This document shows, one piece after another, positions 26,168-34,512 of a DNA stretch of 64,000 nucleotides. Source of the DNA: Phycicoccus avicenniae. Lineage in GTDB: Bacteria > Actinomycetota > Actinomycetes > Actinomycetales > Dermatophilaceae. Location: NCBI RefSeq assembly GCF_018139485.1, contig NZ_JAGSNF010000019.1, forward strand, positions 62,001 through 126,000. The letters are read 5' to 3'. Each line of letters starts with the position of its first letter. The stretch's first letter is position 1. The notes under the pieces were generated by a model. That model was not told where the DNA came from. It did not search any database and saw only the letters and a list, made by a program, of their open reading frames with translations. Both the position numbers and the translations under genes were made by a program.

Positions 26168-27484
26168 TCAGGGGGAGGTCGGCTCGGGCTCCCGCTCGCG
26201 GGTCGCGTCGAGCCACCGCATCGCCGGGGTCGCGAGGACGCCGTGCACGACCACCGACAGCGCGACGGTGAACGCGACCGTCGACCACATCCACCGCTCC
26301 TCGGTGAACGAGGCGGTCCCGGCCGCGTACGCGAGGTAGTACAGCGAGCCGACCCCGCGCACCCCGAAGAAGCCGATGACGAGCCGCTCCCGCCGCCGGA
26401 GTCCGGCGACCCCGGCGCGCGAGCGGTGCCCGACGAACGACAGGTACCCCGCGAGGGGGCGGACGACGAAGACGAGCGCGAGCCCGACGACGACCCCCCG
26501 CCAGTCGAGCCGCGCGAGCAGTCCGGTCGTGAAGGCGAAACCGAGCCCGAGCAGGAGCACGAGGGTGAGGAGGATCTCGAGACGCTCGACGACCTCGTGC
26601 ATGTGCTGGTGGTAGATGTCCTGCCGCTCGACCGACCGGATCGTCACGGCGCACGCGAACACCGCGAGGAAGCCGTACCCGTGGGCTGCTTCCGCCAGGC
26701 CGTACGCGAGGAGCAGGGCGGCGAGCGCGAGGATCGGCTGCCCCACGACGGCGAAGCGCAGCTTCGGGCTCGGCGCCCGGAACGCCAGCCGCGCCAGGAC
26801 CCACCCCAGTGCCACACCGACGAGGACGCCCACGACGACCTTGCCGACCAGCTCCCAGCCGAGCCACCGCCACACGCCACCGTCGGGCGGGCCCGCCGCG
26901 AGGAAGATCGCCGCGTAGACGAAGGGGAACGCGAGCCCGTCGTTGAGCCCCGCCTCGCTCGTCAGCGCGAACCGGACCTCGTCCTCGTGCTGCTCCTCGT
27001 CGCTCTCCTGGTCGGGCTCGCCCTGCAGCGGGCCGCCCACCTGCACGTCGGACGCGAGCACGGGGTCGGTCGGGGCGAGGACGGCGCCGAGGAGGACCGC
27101 GGCGGGCAGGGCCACCCCGAGCGGCCCCCAGGCGATCGCCGCGACCCCGGCGATCGTCAGGGGCATCGCGACGCCGAGCAGCCGCCACGTCGGGGACCAC
27201 GTCGCCCAGGACGCGCGCAGTCGCGGACGGAGAGGACGGTCGAGGGCGAGCCCGACCCCCATGAGGGCGACGAGGACCGCGACCTCGGTGAGGTGCTCGA
27301 TCCACGGTCGCAACGCGACGGGGTCGACGCTCACGGTGTCCGTCGCGGGCAGCAGGCCGATGAGGACACCGAGCCCGACGAGCACGATCGGCGCCGACAG
27401 GGCGTAGCGGGTGAGCAGCTGCGGCAGCGCCGCCGCGACGAGCAGCGAGCCGCCGAGGAGGACGTAGACGAGGGTGGCGCTCAC
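26168..27484 (-). CDS. CPA1-family cation:proton antiporter (NhaP type)
   Basis: 438 residues from GTG at 27484, with about 12 membrane helices. The ion-binding ND/PTDP signature APTDPVLASDVQ and TSEAGLNDGLAFPF on the next helix are the hallmarks of CPA1 Na+(K+)/H+ exchangers. A charged, His/Asp/Glu-rich loop (QESDEEQHEDE) lies between these two motifs. It exports Na+ or K+ in exchange for H+ for pH and salt homeostasis. Its start codon overlaps the stop of an 11-codon upstream reading frame (27481-27516). Confidence 0.9.
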   Translation of the reverse strand: MSATLVYVLLGGSLLVAAALPQLLTRYALSAPIVLVGLGVLIGLLPATDTVSVDPVALRPWIEHLTEVAVLVALMGVGLALDRPLRPRLRASWATWSPTWRLLGVAMPLTIAGVAAIAWGPLGVALPAAVLLGAVLAPTDPVLASDVQVGGPLQGEPDQESDEEQHEDEVRFALTSEAGLNDGLAFPFVYAAIFLAAGPPDGGVWRWLGWELVGKVVVGVLVGVALGWVLARLAFRAPSPKLRFAVVGQPILALAALLLAYGLAEAAHGYGFLAVFACAVTIRSVERQDIYHQHMHEVVERLEILLTLVLLLGLGFAFTTGLLARLDWRGVVVGLALVFVVRPLAGYLSFVGHRSRAGVAGLRRRERLVIGFFGVRGVGSLYYLAYAAGTASFTEERWMWSTVAFTVALSVVVHGVLATPAMRWLDATREREPEPTSP

Positions 27485-27516
27485 CGCTGCACGGCGTCGG
27501 CGGTGGTCTCGTCCAT
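27481..27516 (-). CDS. Putative 11-residue leader peptide coupled to the antiporter gene
   Basis: ATG at 27516 opens MDETTADAVQR and stops at a TGA that overlaps the antiporter GTG by 4 bases (GTGA). TATGCT (27523-27528) ends 7 bases before the ATG, so this mini-ORF would be the first codons of a leaderless mRNA. Its translation would bring terminating ribosomes to the antiporter start, which has no Shine-Dalgarno sequence. Such short frames can arise by chance; the promoter fit and the overlap are what support it. Confidence 0.4.
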   Translation of the reverse strand: MDETTADAVQR

Positions 27517-27522
27517 GTCCGC

Positions 27523-27528
27523 AGCATA
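27523..27528 (-). promoter_or_regulatory. -10 element of the antiporter transcript
   Basis: TATGCT on the minus strand, ending 7 bases before the ATG of the mini-ORF at 27516 and 39 bases before the antiporter GTG. Confidence 0.5.
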
Positions 27529-27560
27529 CGGGCGCTCCACGGGCGCGACCTCGGCTGATG

Positions 27561-27566
27561 TACCTT
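27561..27566 (+). promoter_or_regulatory. -10 element of lipid kinase gene (leaderless)
   Basis: TACCTT ends 8 bases before the GTG at 27574. Confidence 0.5.
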
Positions 27567-27573
27567 CGCCTCT

Positions 27574-28710
27574 GTGTCGGGAACAGCGTGGATGTGGGTC
27601 GGTATCGGCGTCGCCGTGGTGTTCGCCGTCGTCGGCGTCTACCTCCTGCTGACCTCGCGCGACGCCGGCGACGACGGCTCCGGCGAGGCCCGCCCCGCCC
27701 GTGGGTCCTTCCGGCAGGACGCCGATCCGCCGCCGCGCAAGCGGGCCGCCGTCGTCGTCAACCCGACGAAGTTCGACGACCTCGAGGAGGTACGGGCCGT
27801 CCTCGCGAAGGCCTGCACCGCGCAGGACTGGGACGAGCCGCTGCTGCTCGAGACCACCGCCGAGGACGTCGGCTACGGGCAGACCCGCCGCGCCCTCGAG
27901 GAGAAGGTCGACCTCGTCTGTGCGCTCGGCGGGGACGGCACCGTGCGCGCCGTGGGCGAGGAGCTCGTCGGCACCGGCGTGCCGTTCGGCCTGCTGCCCG
28001 GCGGCACCGGCAACCTCCTCGCCCGCAACCTCGAGGTTCCGGTCGACGACCTCGCGAAGGCGATGACCGTCGCGCTCACCGGCCGCAACCGGCACATCGA
28101 CGCTGCCTGGATGACCCTCGACCCGGAGGACGAGACCGTCGAGCTCGAGGACGGCGCGGGGGAGGGCTCGAGCACCGGGCGCAAGCGGTACGCCTTCTTC
28201 GTCATGGCCGGTCTCGGGCTCGACGCCGCGATCATGGAGTCGACGGACGAGGAGCTGAAGAAGCGCATCGGCTGGGCCGCCTACGTCCCCTCCGGGTTCC
28301 GGCACTGGCTGCGCGACCGGTTCAAGGTGACGATCTCCTGCGACGCGGGCGCCCCCGAGACCCAGCGCGCCCGGATGGTCGTCATCGGCAACTGCGGCCG
28401 GATCACCGGCGGGATCGACCTGCTGCCCGACGCCGAGCCCGACGACGGGATGCTCGACGTCATCGTCCTCGCCCCCCGGGGCGTCGCCGCCTGGGCCGGG
28501 GTCGCCGCCCGCGTCGTGACCCGCAGCGACAAGTCCGCACCGAGCCTGTCCCGGATGAAGTGCGCCGGCGCGACGATCGAGGTCGACGAGCGGCAGAGCG
28601 TGCAGGTCGACGGCGACATCATCGGCGAGGCCCGCCGGCTGCGGGTCGAGATCGAGCCCCGGGCGCTCACCGTCCGGGTCAACGGCACGAAGGCCGCCGA
28701 CGCCGCCTGA
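27574..28710 (+). CDS. Diacylglycerol kinase-family lipid kinase
   Basis: 378 residues from GTG. An N-terminal membrane helix (about 6-27) anchors a cytoplasmic DAGK catalytic domain beginning near KRAAVVVNPTKFDD. The nucleotide motif GGDGT is at 119-123, followed by FGLLPGGTGNLLARNL. The C-terminal lobe includes GLGLDAAIM and VDGDIIGEARRLRVEI. The family phosphorylates diacylglycerol or related lipids; DgkB-like and YegS-like members are not separable here. The anchored form fits a role in membrane lipid turnover. Confidence 0.9.
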   Translation: MSGTAWMWVGIGVAVVFAVVGVYLLLTSRDAGDDGSGEARPARGSFRQDADPPPRKRAAVVVNPTKFDDLEEVRAVLAKACTAQDWDEPLLLETTAEDVGYGQTRRALEEKVDLVCALGGDGTVRAVGEELVGTGVPFGLLPGGTGNLLARNLEVPVDDLAKAMTVALTGRNRHIDAAWMTLDPEDETVELEDGAGEGSSTGRKRYAFFVMAGLGLDAAIMESTDEELKKRIGWAAYVPSGFRHWLRDRFKVTISCDAGAPETQRARMVVIGNCGRITGGIDLLPDAEPDDGMLDVIVLAPRGVAAWAGVAARVVTRSDKSAPSLSRMKCAGATIEVDERQSVQVDGDIIGEARRLRVEIEPRALTVRVNGTKAADAA

Positions 28711-28749
28711 GGCCACGGGCCGGACCGGTCAGCCCGGGCGCCGACGACA

Positions 28750-28789
28750 CCGCCGGGCCGCGGACGACGCCCCGTCCGGACGCCGGCGG
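28750..28789. terminator. Bidirectional hairpin between converging lipid kinase and zwf
   Basis: Outer stem CCGCCGG (28750-28756) / CCGGCGG (28783-28789) with an inner CGGAC/GTCCG stem. Placed in the 86-base gap between two converging genes. No U-tract. Confidence 0.4.
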
Positions 28790-28796
28790 GCCGCTC

Positions 28797-30227
28797 TCAG
28801 CTCTTCCTCTCGCGCCACTTCCGCTCGAACGGCAGCCGCCACGTGAACGGCGCGATGAGCTGGTGGATCTGGTTCGGGCCCCACGTGCCCGGCGCGTAGG
28901 GGTGCACCGGCGGGGGATTGTCGAGGGCGGGCTGGCTGATCTCCCACAGCCGCTCGATGCCCTGGGCCGAGGTGAAGAGGGTCCGGTCGCCGCGGGCGGC
29001 GTCGTAGATGAGCCGCTCGTAGGCCTCGAGGACCGCGCCGGCCCAGTCGGTCTCCTGCATCGAGAACTGCATCGACAGCTTGTCGAGCCGGAAGCCCGGG
29101 CCGGGGCGCTTGCCGTAGAACGACAGCGACATCCGGGACCGGTCGGCGAGGTCGAAGGTCAGGTGGTCCGGGCCCTGGTCGCCGACGCCGGAGCCCTTGG
29201 GGAACATCGACTGCGGCGGCTCCTTGAAGGCGATCGAGATGATCCGGGCGCCCTCGGCCATCCGCTTGCCGGTCCGCAGGTAGAACGGCACGCCGGCCCA
29301 GCGCCAGTTGTCGACGAAGCACTTGAGCGCGACGAAGGTCTCGGTCTCGGAGTCGGGCGCCACCCCGGGCTCGTCGTGGTAGCCGCTGTACTGCCCGCGG
29401 ACGACGTCGGACGGCTGCAGCGGCTGCATCGAGTCGAACACCTTGTTCTTCTCGCGGCTGATGGCGAGCGGCTCGAGCGCGGTCGGCGGCTCCATCGCGG
29501 TGAACGCGAGGATCTGGAACAGGTGCGTGACGACCATGTCCCGGTAGGCGCCGGTGTTCTCGTAGAAGTCGGCGCGGGTGCTCAGGCCCAGCGTCTCGGG
29601 GACGTCGATCTGGACGTGCGAGATGTTGTTGCGGTGCCAGATCGGCTCGAAGAGCCCGTTGGCGAACCGGAAGGCGAGGATGTTCTGCGCCGGCTCCTTG
29701 CCGAGGAAGTGGTCGATCCGGAAGATCTGGTCCTCGGCGAACACCTCGTGCAGCTCCGCGTTGAGCGAGACCGCGGACGAGTGGTCGTGCCCGAACGGCT
29801 TCTCCATGACGACCCGGCTGCGTTCGACGAGCCGGGCGTCGGCGATGGTGCGGACGGCCGCGAGCGCCGCCTTCGGGGGCACGGCGAGGTAGTGCAGCCG
29901 GAGCGTCGTGTCGCCGGGGAGCTGCTCCTCGGCGCGGGCGACGGCGTCGGAGAGGGCGTCCGGGCCGGCGGACAGCGGGACGTAGTCGAGGTGCTGGGCG
30001 AAGGCGCGGGTGTCCTCGTCCTCCTTCTCCCGGGTACCGAACTCGGCGATCGCCGCCATGGCGGAGTCGCGGAACTCGTCGACGCTCATGTCGTCGAGGG
30101 AGGTGCCGACGACCCGCAGGTCGTCGAGCAGCCCCGACTTGAAGAGGTGGAGCAGGCCGGGGATCAGCTTCCGCTTGGCGAGGTCGCCGGTCGCACCGAA
30201 GAGGACGACGGTCGTGGGTGCTGTCAT
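28797..30227 (-). CDS. zwf: Glucose-6-phosphate 1-dehydrogenase
   Basis: 476 residues from the ATG at 30227, preceded by AAAGGTGG. The NADP-binding motif VVLFGATGDLAKRKL is at the N-terminus and the active-site signature FRIDHFLGKEPAQN is near residue 160 (family form RIDHYLGKE). Standard length. It oxidises glucose 6-phosphate to 6-phosphogluconolactone in the pentose phosphate pathway. It does not sit with tkt, tal or opcA, as it does in the usual actinobacterial cluster, so it may be an additional isoform. The acyltransferase gene 34 bases upstream may be co-transcribed. Confidence 0.93.
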   Translation of the reverse strand: MTAPTTVVLFGATGDLAKRKLIPGLLHLFKSGLLDDLRVVGTSLDDMSVDEFRDSAMAAIAEFGTREKEDEDTRAFAQHLDYVPLSAGPDALSDAVARAEEQLPGDTTLRLHYLAVPPKAALAAVRTIADARLVERSRVVMEKPFGHDHSSAVSLNAELHEVFAEDQIFRIDHFLGKEPAQNILAFRFANGLFEPIWHRNNISHVQIDVPETLGLSTRADFYENTGAYRDMVVTHLFQILAFTAMEPPTALEPLAISREKNKVFDSMQPLQPSDVVRGQYSGYHDEPGVAPDSETETFVALKCFVDNWRWAGVPFYLRTGKRMAEGARIISIAFKEPPQSMFPKGSGVGDQGPDHLTFDLADRSRMSLSFYGKRPGPGFRLDKLSMQFSMQETDWAGAVLEAYERLIYDAARGDRTLFTSAQGIERLWEISQPALDNPPPVHPYAPGTWGPNQIHQLIAPFTWRLPFERKWRERKS

Positions 30228-30261
30228 GGCACCCACCTTTCCGTGCCGGGGTGTCCGCCCG

Positions 30262-31035
30262 CTACCCCGGGGTCGACCCTGGACCAGACCCCTCGCCCCG
30301 ACCGGAGCCCTCCCCCCGCCCAGTTGCCGACCCGCGACGCCGAGGGGTGGCCCGGGCGACCTCCTCGGCGGTCGGCACCCGGGACGCCCGTGCCTCGTCC
30401 GGCAGGAGCTCGGCGATCGCGGCCATGATCGTCCGGGTGTCGGCCGACGCCGATCCGCCGTCGACGTGGAACGGCTCGCCGACCCGCACCCGCACCGTCG
30501 GCGGGTGCCGCAGGTCGGCCCGCGGCCGCGAGGAGCTGCGCGGCCAGACCGCCTCGCTCCCCCAGATCCCGAACGGGACGACGGGCGCCCCGGTCGCGGC
30601 GGCCAGCCGGGCCGCGCCGGTCCGGCCGACGAGCACCGGGTCGTAGAAGCGCTCGCCGCGCGGGATCGTCCCCTGCGGCAGGAGGCAGACGAGCTCACCC
30701 CGCTCGAGGGCCTCGCGCGCGGCGGCCATCGACTCGACGCCTCCGGTGCCGCGGTCGACGGGGATGCCGCCGAGCCGGCGCGCCACGGGGCCGAGGACGG
30801 GGACGTCGAAGAGCTCGCGCTTGGCGAGGATGCGGCCGGTGCGGCCCGTCGGCCGCATCATCGCGACGATGGCAGGGATGTCGAAGTACGAGCGGTGGTT
30901 GCCGGCGAGGACGACCGGCCCGCGCACCGGCAGGTGCTCGGTCCCCTCGACGTCGAAGCGGGCGAACGGCACGAAGAGCGGCGGGGAGGCGAGGAACACG
31001 AGCCGCTGGAACCGGTTGTCCGCCACGCCGCGCAT
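30262..31035 (-). CDS. 1-acyl-sn-glycerol-3-phosphate acyltransferase family (PlsC-like)
   Basis: 257 residues from the ATG at 31035 (MRGVADNRFQRLVFLAS). Motif I NHRSYFD supplies the catalytic His-x4-Asp. Motif II is GGIPVDRG and motif III LLPQGTIPRGE (Q where Glu is usual). A hydrophobic N-terminal segment suggests membrane association. It would transfer an acyl chain to lysophosphatidate in phospholipid synthesis. The tail after ~235 is Arg/Gly/Ser-rich and not conserved. TAGCCT 8 bases upstream of the ATG decides the start. Confidence 0.88.
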   Translation of the reverse strand: MRGVADNRFQRLVFLASPPLFVPFARFDVEGTEHLPVRGPVVLAGNHRSYFDIPAIVAMMRPTGRTGRILAKRELFDVPVLGPVARRLGGIPVDRGTGGVESMAAAREALERGELVCLLPQGTIPRGERFYDPVLVGRTGAARLAAATGAPVVPFGIWGSEAVWPRSSSRPRADLRHPPTVRVRVGEPFHVDGGSASADTRTIMAAIAELLPDEARASRVPTAEEVARATPRRRGSATGRGEGSGRGEGSGPGSTPG

Positions 31036-31042
31036 GGGACCG

Positions 31043-31048
31043 AGGCTA
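31043..31048 (-). promoter_or_regulatory. -10 element of PlsC-like gene (leaderless)
   Basis: TAGCCT on the minus strand, ending 8 bases before the ATG at 31035; about 40 bases from the divergent patatin -10. Confidence 0.5.
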
Positions 31049-31089
31049 CCGGCCGACCACGCCAGGCCAGGGGTCCGGCAGCGCGTCCG

Positions 31090-31095
31090 TACGCT
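31090..31095 (+). promoter_or_regulatory. -10 element of patatin-like gene (leaderless)
   Basis: TACGCT ends 7 bases before the ATG at 31102. Confidence 0.5.
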
Positions 31096-31101
31096 GGCGG
31101 G

Positions 31102-31941
31102 ATGAGCGCGCACGACCCGTCGCCGACGCCGAGGACGGCGTTCGTCCTCGGCGGGGGCGGGGTGCTCGGGGCGACCCAGGTCGGGATGGTCCGGGCCCTC
31201 GCCGCCGCCGGGGTCCGGCCGGACCTCGTCGTCGGGACGAGCATCGGCGCCCTCAACGGCGCCTTCGTCGCCGCCGACCCGACCCCACGCGGTGCCGAGC
31301 GCCTCGCCGAGGTCTGGGACGCCGTCGTCCGCGAGCGCGTCTTCGTCGAGAACCCCGTCCGGCAGGCCGCCCGCGTCGCGCGCTCACGCACCCACCTGCT
31401 CTCGAACGCCCCGCTCCGGCACGTCGTCGACGGCCACCTGCCGGTCGACACCTTCGAGGAGCTCGCCGTCCCCTTCCAGTGCGTCGCGGCCCGGGTCGAG
31501 GACGCCGCCGCGGCGTGGTTCTCCGAGGGTGCGCTCGTCGACCCGGTCGTCGCCTCGTGCTCGGTGCCGGGCATCTTCCCGCCGGTCGAGATCGACGGGG
31601 CGCACCACCTCGACGGTGGGCTCGTCCACTCCATCCCCGTCGGCCGGGCGCTCGCCCTCGGCGCCACCCGGGTGTTCGTGCTGCAGGTCGGCCGGGTCGA
31701 GCAGGCGCTGCGCCCGCCGCGGCGCCCGTGGGAGGTCGGGATGGTGGCCTTCGAGATCGCCCGCCGGCACCGGTTCGTCGAGGAGATGGCCCACCTGCCG
31801 GAGGGCGTCGAGACGCACGTGCTGCCGAGCGGCACCGACTCCTCGCCGAACCTGCCGGTGCGACACGCCCGCCGGTCCCGGATGCGTGAGCGGGCCCGGC
31901 AGGCCTTCGAGGCCTCGACCCGATACCTCGACGCCCTCTGA
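31102..31941 (+). CDS. Patatin-like phospholipase
   Basis: 279 residues. The oxyanion-hole motif is VLGGGGVLGATQVGMVRAL, the nucleophile elbow is VVGTSIGALNG (G-x-S-x-G) and the catalytic dyad Asp is in HHLDGGLVHSIP (D-G-G). This is the complete patatin Ser-Asp dyad. No signal peptide. It should hydrolyse acyl esters of phospholipids in the cytoplasm or at the membrane face. It lies between two acyltransferase genes, suggesting phospholipid acyl-chain remodelling (inference). Confidence 0.9.
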   Translation: MSAHDPSPTPRTAFVLGGGGVLGATQVGMVRALAAAGVRPDLVVGTSIGALNGAFVAADPTPRGAERLAEVWDAVVRERVFVENPVRQAARVARSRTHLLSNAPLRHVVDGHLPVDTFEELAVPFQCVAARVEDAAAAWFSEGALVDPVVASCSVPGIFPPVEIDGAHHLDGGLVHSIPVGRALALGATRVFVLQVGRVEQALRPPRRPWEVGMVAFEIARRHRFVEEMAHLPEGVETHVLPSGTDSSPNLPVRHARRSRMRERARQAFEASTRYLDAL

Positions 31942-31945
31942 CCCC

Positions 31946-31951
31946 TAGGCT
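31946..31951 (+). promoter_or_regulatory. -10 element of second acyltransferase gene (leaderless)
   Basis: TAGGCT ends 8 bases before the ATG at 31959; it starts 4 bases after the patatin stop. Confidence 0.45.
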
Positions 31952-31958
31952 CACCCGC

Positions 31959-33002
31959 ATGGGAGCACGGAGCATCCCGCCCCCGCCGCGGGTCGTCCGG
32001 CGGGCGCTGCGCGCGGTGTGGCCGCTCGTCGTCGTCGTGCTCACCGGGCTCGCGGTGCCGGTCGTCGTCGCGGGCGCCTGCCTCGTCGTCCTCGACCGGC
32101 GCGCCCGGCTGTTCCGGGTGTCGGTCCTCGCCGTCCTCGTCCTCTGGGTCGACGTCCGGCTGCTGCTGCGCTGCCGGGACATCGCCCGGCGCCTGCCCGA
32201 CGCGTCCGACCCCGCGTGGCGCGAGACGCACGAGGAGCTGCTGTCGGACGCGCTCGACTCGCTCGTCTTCTACGCCCGGCGCTGGCTCGGCCTCGAGATC
32301 GAGCTCACCGACCGGATGCACTTCGGGTCCGAGGACGAGCCGCTCGTCGCCCTCGCCCGGCACGCGGGACCGTTCGACTCGCTCGCCGTCGCCTGGCTGC
32401 TCGCGCGGACCGCGGGGCGGCTGCCGCGGATCGTCCTCGCCGAGGCGATGCGCTGGGACCCCGGCATCGACACGATCCTCTCCCGGCTCGACTCGAGCTT
32501 CGTGCCGTCGGGCGGCGACCGGCTCGCCGGCGTGCGCACGATGGCGGCGACGCTCGGGAAGGACGACGTCTTCCTCCTCTTCCCCGAGGGGCAGAACTGG
32601 ACCCCCGGCCGGCGGCTGCGGGTCATCGAGCGCCTCCGGGCGAAGGGCGACGGCGAGCGGGCCGAGCGCGCCGAGCGGCTGCGCAACGTCCTGCCGCCGA
32701 AGGCGCGCGGGGCGTGGGAGGCCCGGGCCGCGCGCCCGGGTGCGGACGTCATGGTCGTCGCGCACGCCGGCTTCGGCGACCTCTCGACCGCCCGGCTCGT
32801 CTGGGAGGCCGTGCCGTTCCACGGCCGGGACTTCCGGGTGCGGACGTGGACCTACCCGGCGCAGGACGTGCCGGACGAGCCCGAGGCGTTCGGGCACTGG
32901 CTCGACGAGCGCTGGTCCGAGGTCGACGACTGGGTCGCGGCCCGGCGCGCGGAGCGAGAGCGGGGAACCTCCGACCCCGGCGGCGACGTCCCAGCCCCAT
33001 GA
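31959..33002 (+). CDS. PlsC-superfamily acyltransferase, membrane-bound
   Basis: 347 residues. Two N-terminal membrane helices (about 18-62) precede a glycerolipid acyltransferase domain. Its His-x4-Asp motif is RHAGPFDS and the lysophosphatidate-binding motif is FLLFPEGQNWTPGRR. It differs clearly from the other PlsC-like protein at 30262-31035, so these are not recent duplicates. The acceptor is unknown. The C-terminal ~20 residues are charged. Its stop overlaps the META-domain gene by 4 bases. Confidence 0.85.
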   Translation: MGARSIPPPPRVVRRALRAVWPLVVVVLTGLAVPVVVAGACLVVLDRRARLFRVSVLAVLVLWVDVRLLLRCRDIARRLPDASDPAWRETHEELLSDALDSLVFYARRWLGLEIELTDRMHFGSEDEPLVALARHAGPFDSLAVAWLLARTAGRLPRIVLAEAMRWDPGIDTILSRLDSSFVPSGGDRLAGVRTMAATLGKDDVFLLFPEGQNWTPGRRLRVIERLRAKGDGERAERAERLRNVLPPKARGAWEARAARPGADVMVVAHAGFGDLSTARLVWEAVPFHGRDFRVRTWTYPAQDVPDEPEAFGHWLDERWSEVDDWVAARRAERERGTSDPGGDVPAP

Positions 33003-33514
33003 CGACACCGACGACGTCCCGCAGCCCACTCTCCCGTCGCGGGGTCGTCGTGGCGCTCGTCGTCCCCTTCGTCCTCCTCGCGGTCCTCGCCGTCGTCCTC
33101 GAGCGGCGCGCCGCCGACGCGGCCCTCGCCGAGGCCTCGGCCAACGGGTCCGTCCCGGTCACGTCGGTGGAGGACCTCCAGGGTCGGTGGGTCTCGGTGA
33201 ACGACGCCGGCGCCCCGGCGGCGCTCGTCGTCCCGGTCGAGCTCGAGGTCGACGGGGACGCCCTGCGCGCGCGGACGGGGTGCAACACCGGCCGGGGCGA
33301 GGTGCGCGTCGAGGATTCCCGGCTGGTCGTCGACGGTCCAGGGCTCGCCGTCACCGAGATGGGCTGCGACGGTGACCGCACCTACCAGGAGGGCTGGGTC
33401 CTCGAGATGCTCCACGACGAGCCGCTCCTCGGGCTGTCCGGACCGATGCTGTCCGTCACGTGGGACGGCGGCCGCTCCTGGCTCGGCCTCGAGCGGGCCG
33501 ACGACCTGCCCTGA
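32999..33514 (+). CDS. META/HslJ-like domain protein, membrane-anchored
   Basis: 171 residues. An N-terminal membrane helix (about 14-37) would place the rest outside the cytoplasm. Residues ~60-170 resemble the META (HslJ-like) fold: LQGRWVSVNDAG at the start and RTGCNTGRGEV as the characteristic GCN motif, followed by VTEMGCDGD, with the two Cys possibly disulfide-linked. The function of this fold is poorly defined. Coupled by a 4-base overlap to the acyltransferase gene. Confidence 0.72.
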   Translation: MTTPTTSRSPLSRRGVVVALVVPFVLLAVLAVVLERRAADAALAEASANGSVPVTSVEDLQGRWVSVNDAGAPAALVVPVELEVDGDALRARTGCNTGRGEVRVEDSRLVVDGPGLAVTEMGCDGDRTYQEGWVLEMLHDEPLLGLSGPMLSVTWDGGRSWLGLERADDLP

Positions 33515-33543
33515 CCTCCCTACCGGCGCCCTCGGACGCCCGC

Positions 33544-33588
33544 GTGGAGGTTCTCAGGGGCCATCACCCCGACGATCCTCCACACGAG
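33544..33588 (+). repeat. 45-bp palindromic interspersed repeat, copy 2
   Basis: Arms GTGGAGG (33544-33550) and CCTCCAC (33577-33583) with inner GGGG/CCCC. Its right half from 33560 matches the reverse complement of copy 3 (51421-51465) at nearly every position. It fills the 80-base gap between the converging META gene and pheA, where it may also act as a terminator. Confidence 0.75.
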
Positions 33589-33594
33589 GACCAC

Positions 33595-34512
33595 TCAGCC
33601 GCGGATCGAGCGGAGCCACTCCCGGGCCTCGGCGAAGTCGCTGTCCTGCGCCCGCGGGGCGATGGTCGCCGCCCGGCCGTCGGCGCGCGGGTAGGAGCCG
33701 AGGAAGCGCACCTCGGCGCAGATCCGGCGCAGGCCCATGAGCGCCTCGCCGAGCCGCTCGTCGAGGACGTGGCCCTCGATGTCGACGGAGAAGCAGTACG
33801 AGCCCATCGACGCCTTCGTCGGCCGCGACTCCAGCCGGGTGAGGTTGATGCCCCGGGCCGCGAACTGCTCGAGCAGCTCGAGGAGCCCGCCTGCGTGGTC
33901 GTCACGCTGGAAGAGCACGAGCGTCGTCTTGTCGGCCCCGGTCGGCTCCGGCATCGACCCGGGCCGGGCGACGAGGACGAACCGGGTGACGGCCGCCTGC
34001 ATGTCCCCGATGTCGTCGGCGAGCACCTCGAGGCCGTGCAGCGTCGCGGCGGACGGCGCACAGACGGCCGCGTCGTACGGCTGCCCACCGGCGGCGACAC
34101 CCGCGGCGGCCGCCGCCGTGGACAGGGCCGGGACGTACCCCGCACCGGGCAGGTGACGCCCCATCCACCCGCGCACCTGGGCCCAGGCGTGCGAGTGGGT
34201 CCCGACCGCCCGGACGTCCGCGAGCGCCACCCCCGCCGGAGCGGCGAGGACGAAGGTGATGGGGACGACGACCTCACCGACGACGAGCAGCGGGTCGCCG
34301 CTCGCGAGCGCGTCGAGGGTCGCCGAGACCCCGCCCTCGACGGAGTTCTCGATCGGGACCATCGCCCCGTCGACGTCCCCGGCGCGCAGCGCGGCGAGCG
34401 CGGCGTCGACCGAGCCGAACGGCACCCGCTCGGCGCCGTCCGAGGCGGGCCACTGGTCGAGCGCCATCGAGGTGAAGGTCCCGTCCGGGCCGAGGTAGCC
34501 GACGCGGGTCAT
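33595..34512 (-). CDS. pheA: Prephenate dehydratase
   Basis: 305 residues. The catalytic PDT domain (about 1-185) opens VGYLGPDGTFTSMAL and contains VPIENSVEGGV and the conserved TRFVLVARP. A C-terminal ACT domain (about 200-280) has LLELLEQFAARGINLTRLESRP, the phenylalanine-binding ESRP motif. The enzyme decarboxylates and dehydrates prephenate to phenylpyruvate and is feedback-inhibited by Phe through ACT. Monofunctional, as usual in actinobacteria. Its ATG overlaps the DUF4446 stop by 4 bases. Confidence 0.95.
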   Translation of the reverse strand: MTRVGYLGPDGTFTSMALDQWPASDGAERVPFGSVDAALAALRAGDVDGAMVPIENSVEGGVSATLDALASGDPLLVVGEVVVPITFVLAAPAGVALADVRAVGTHSHAWAQVRGWMGRHLPGAGYVPALSTAAAAAGVAAGGQPYDAAVCAPSAATLHGLEVLADDIGDMQAAVTRFVLVARPGSMPEPTGADKTTLVLFQRDDHAGGLLELLEQFAARGINLTRLESRPTKASMGSYCFSVDIEGHVLDERLGEALMGLRRICAEVRFLGSYPRADGRAATIAPRAQDSDFAEAREWLRSIRG

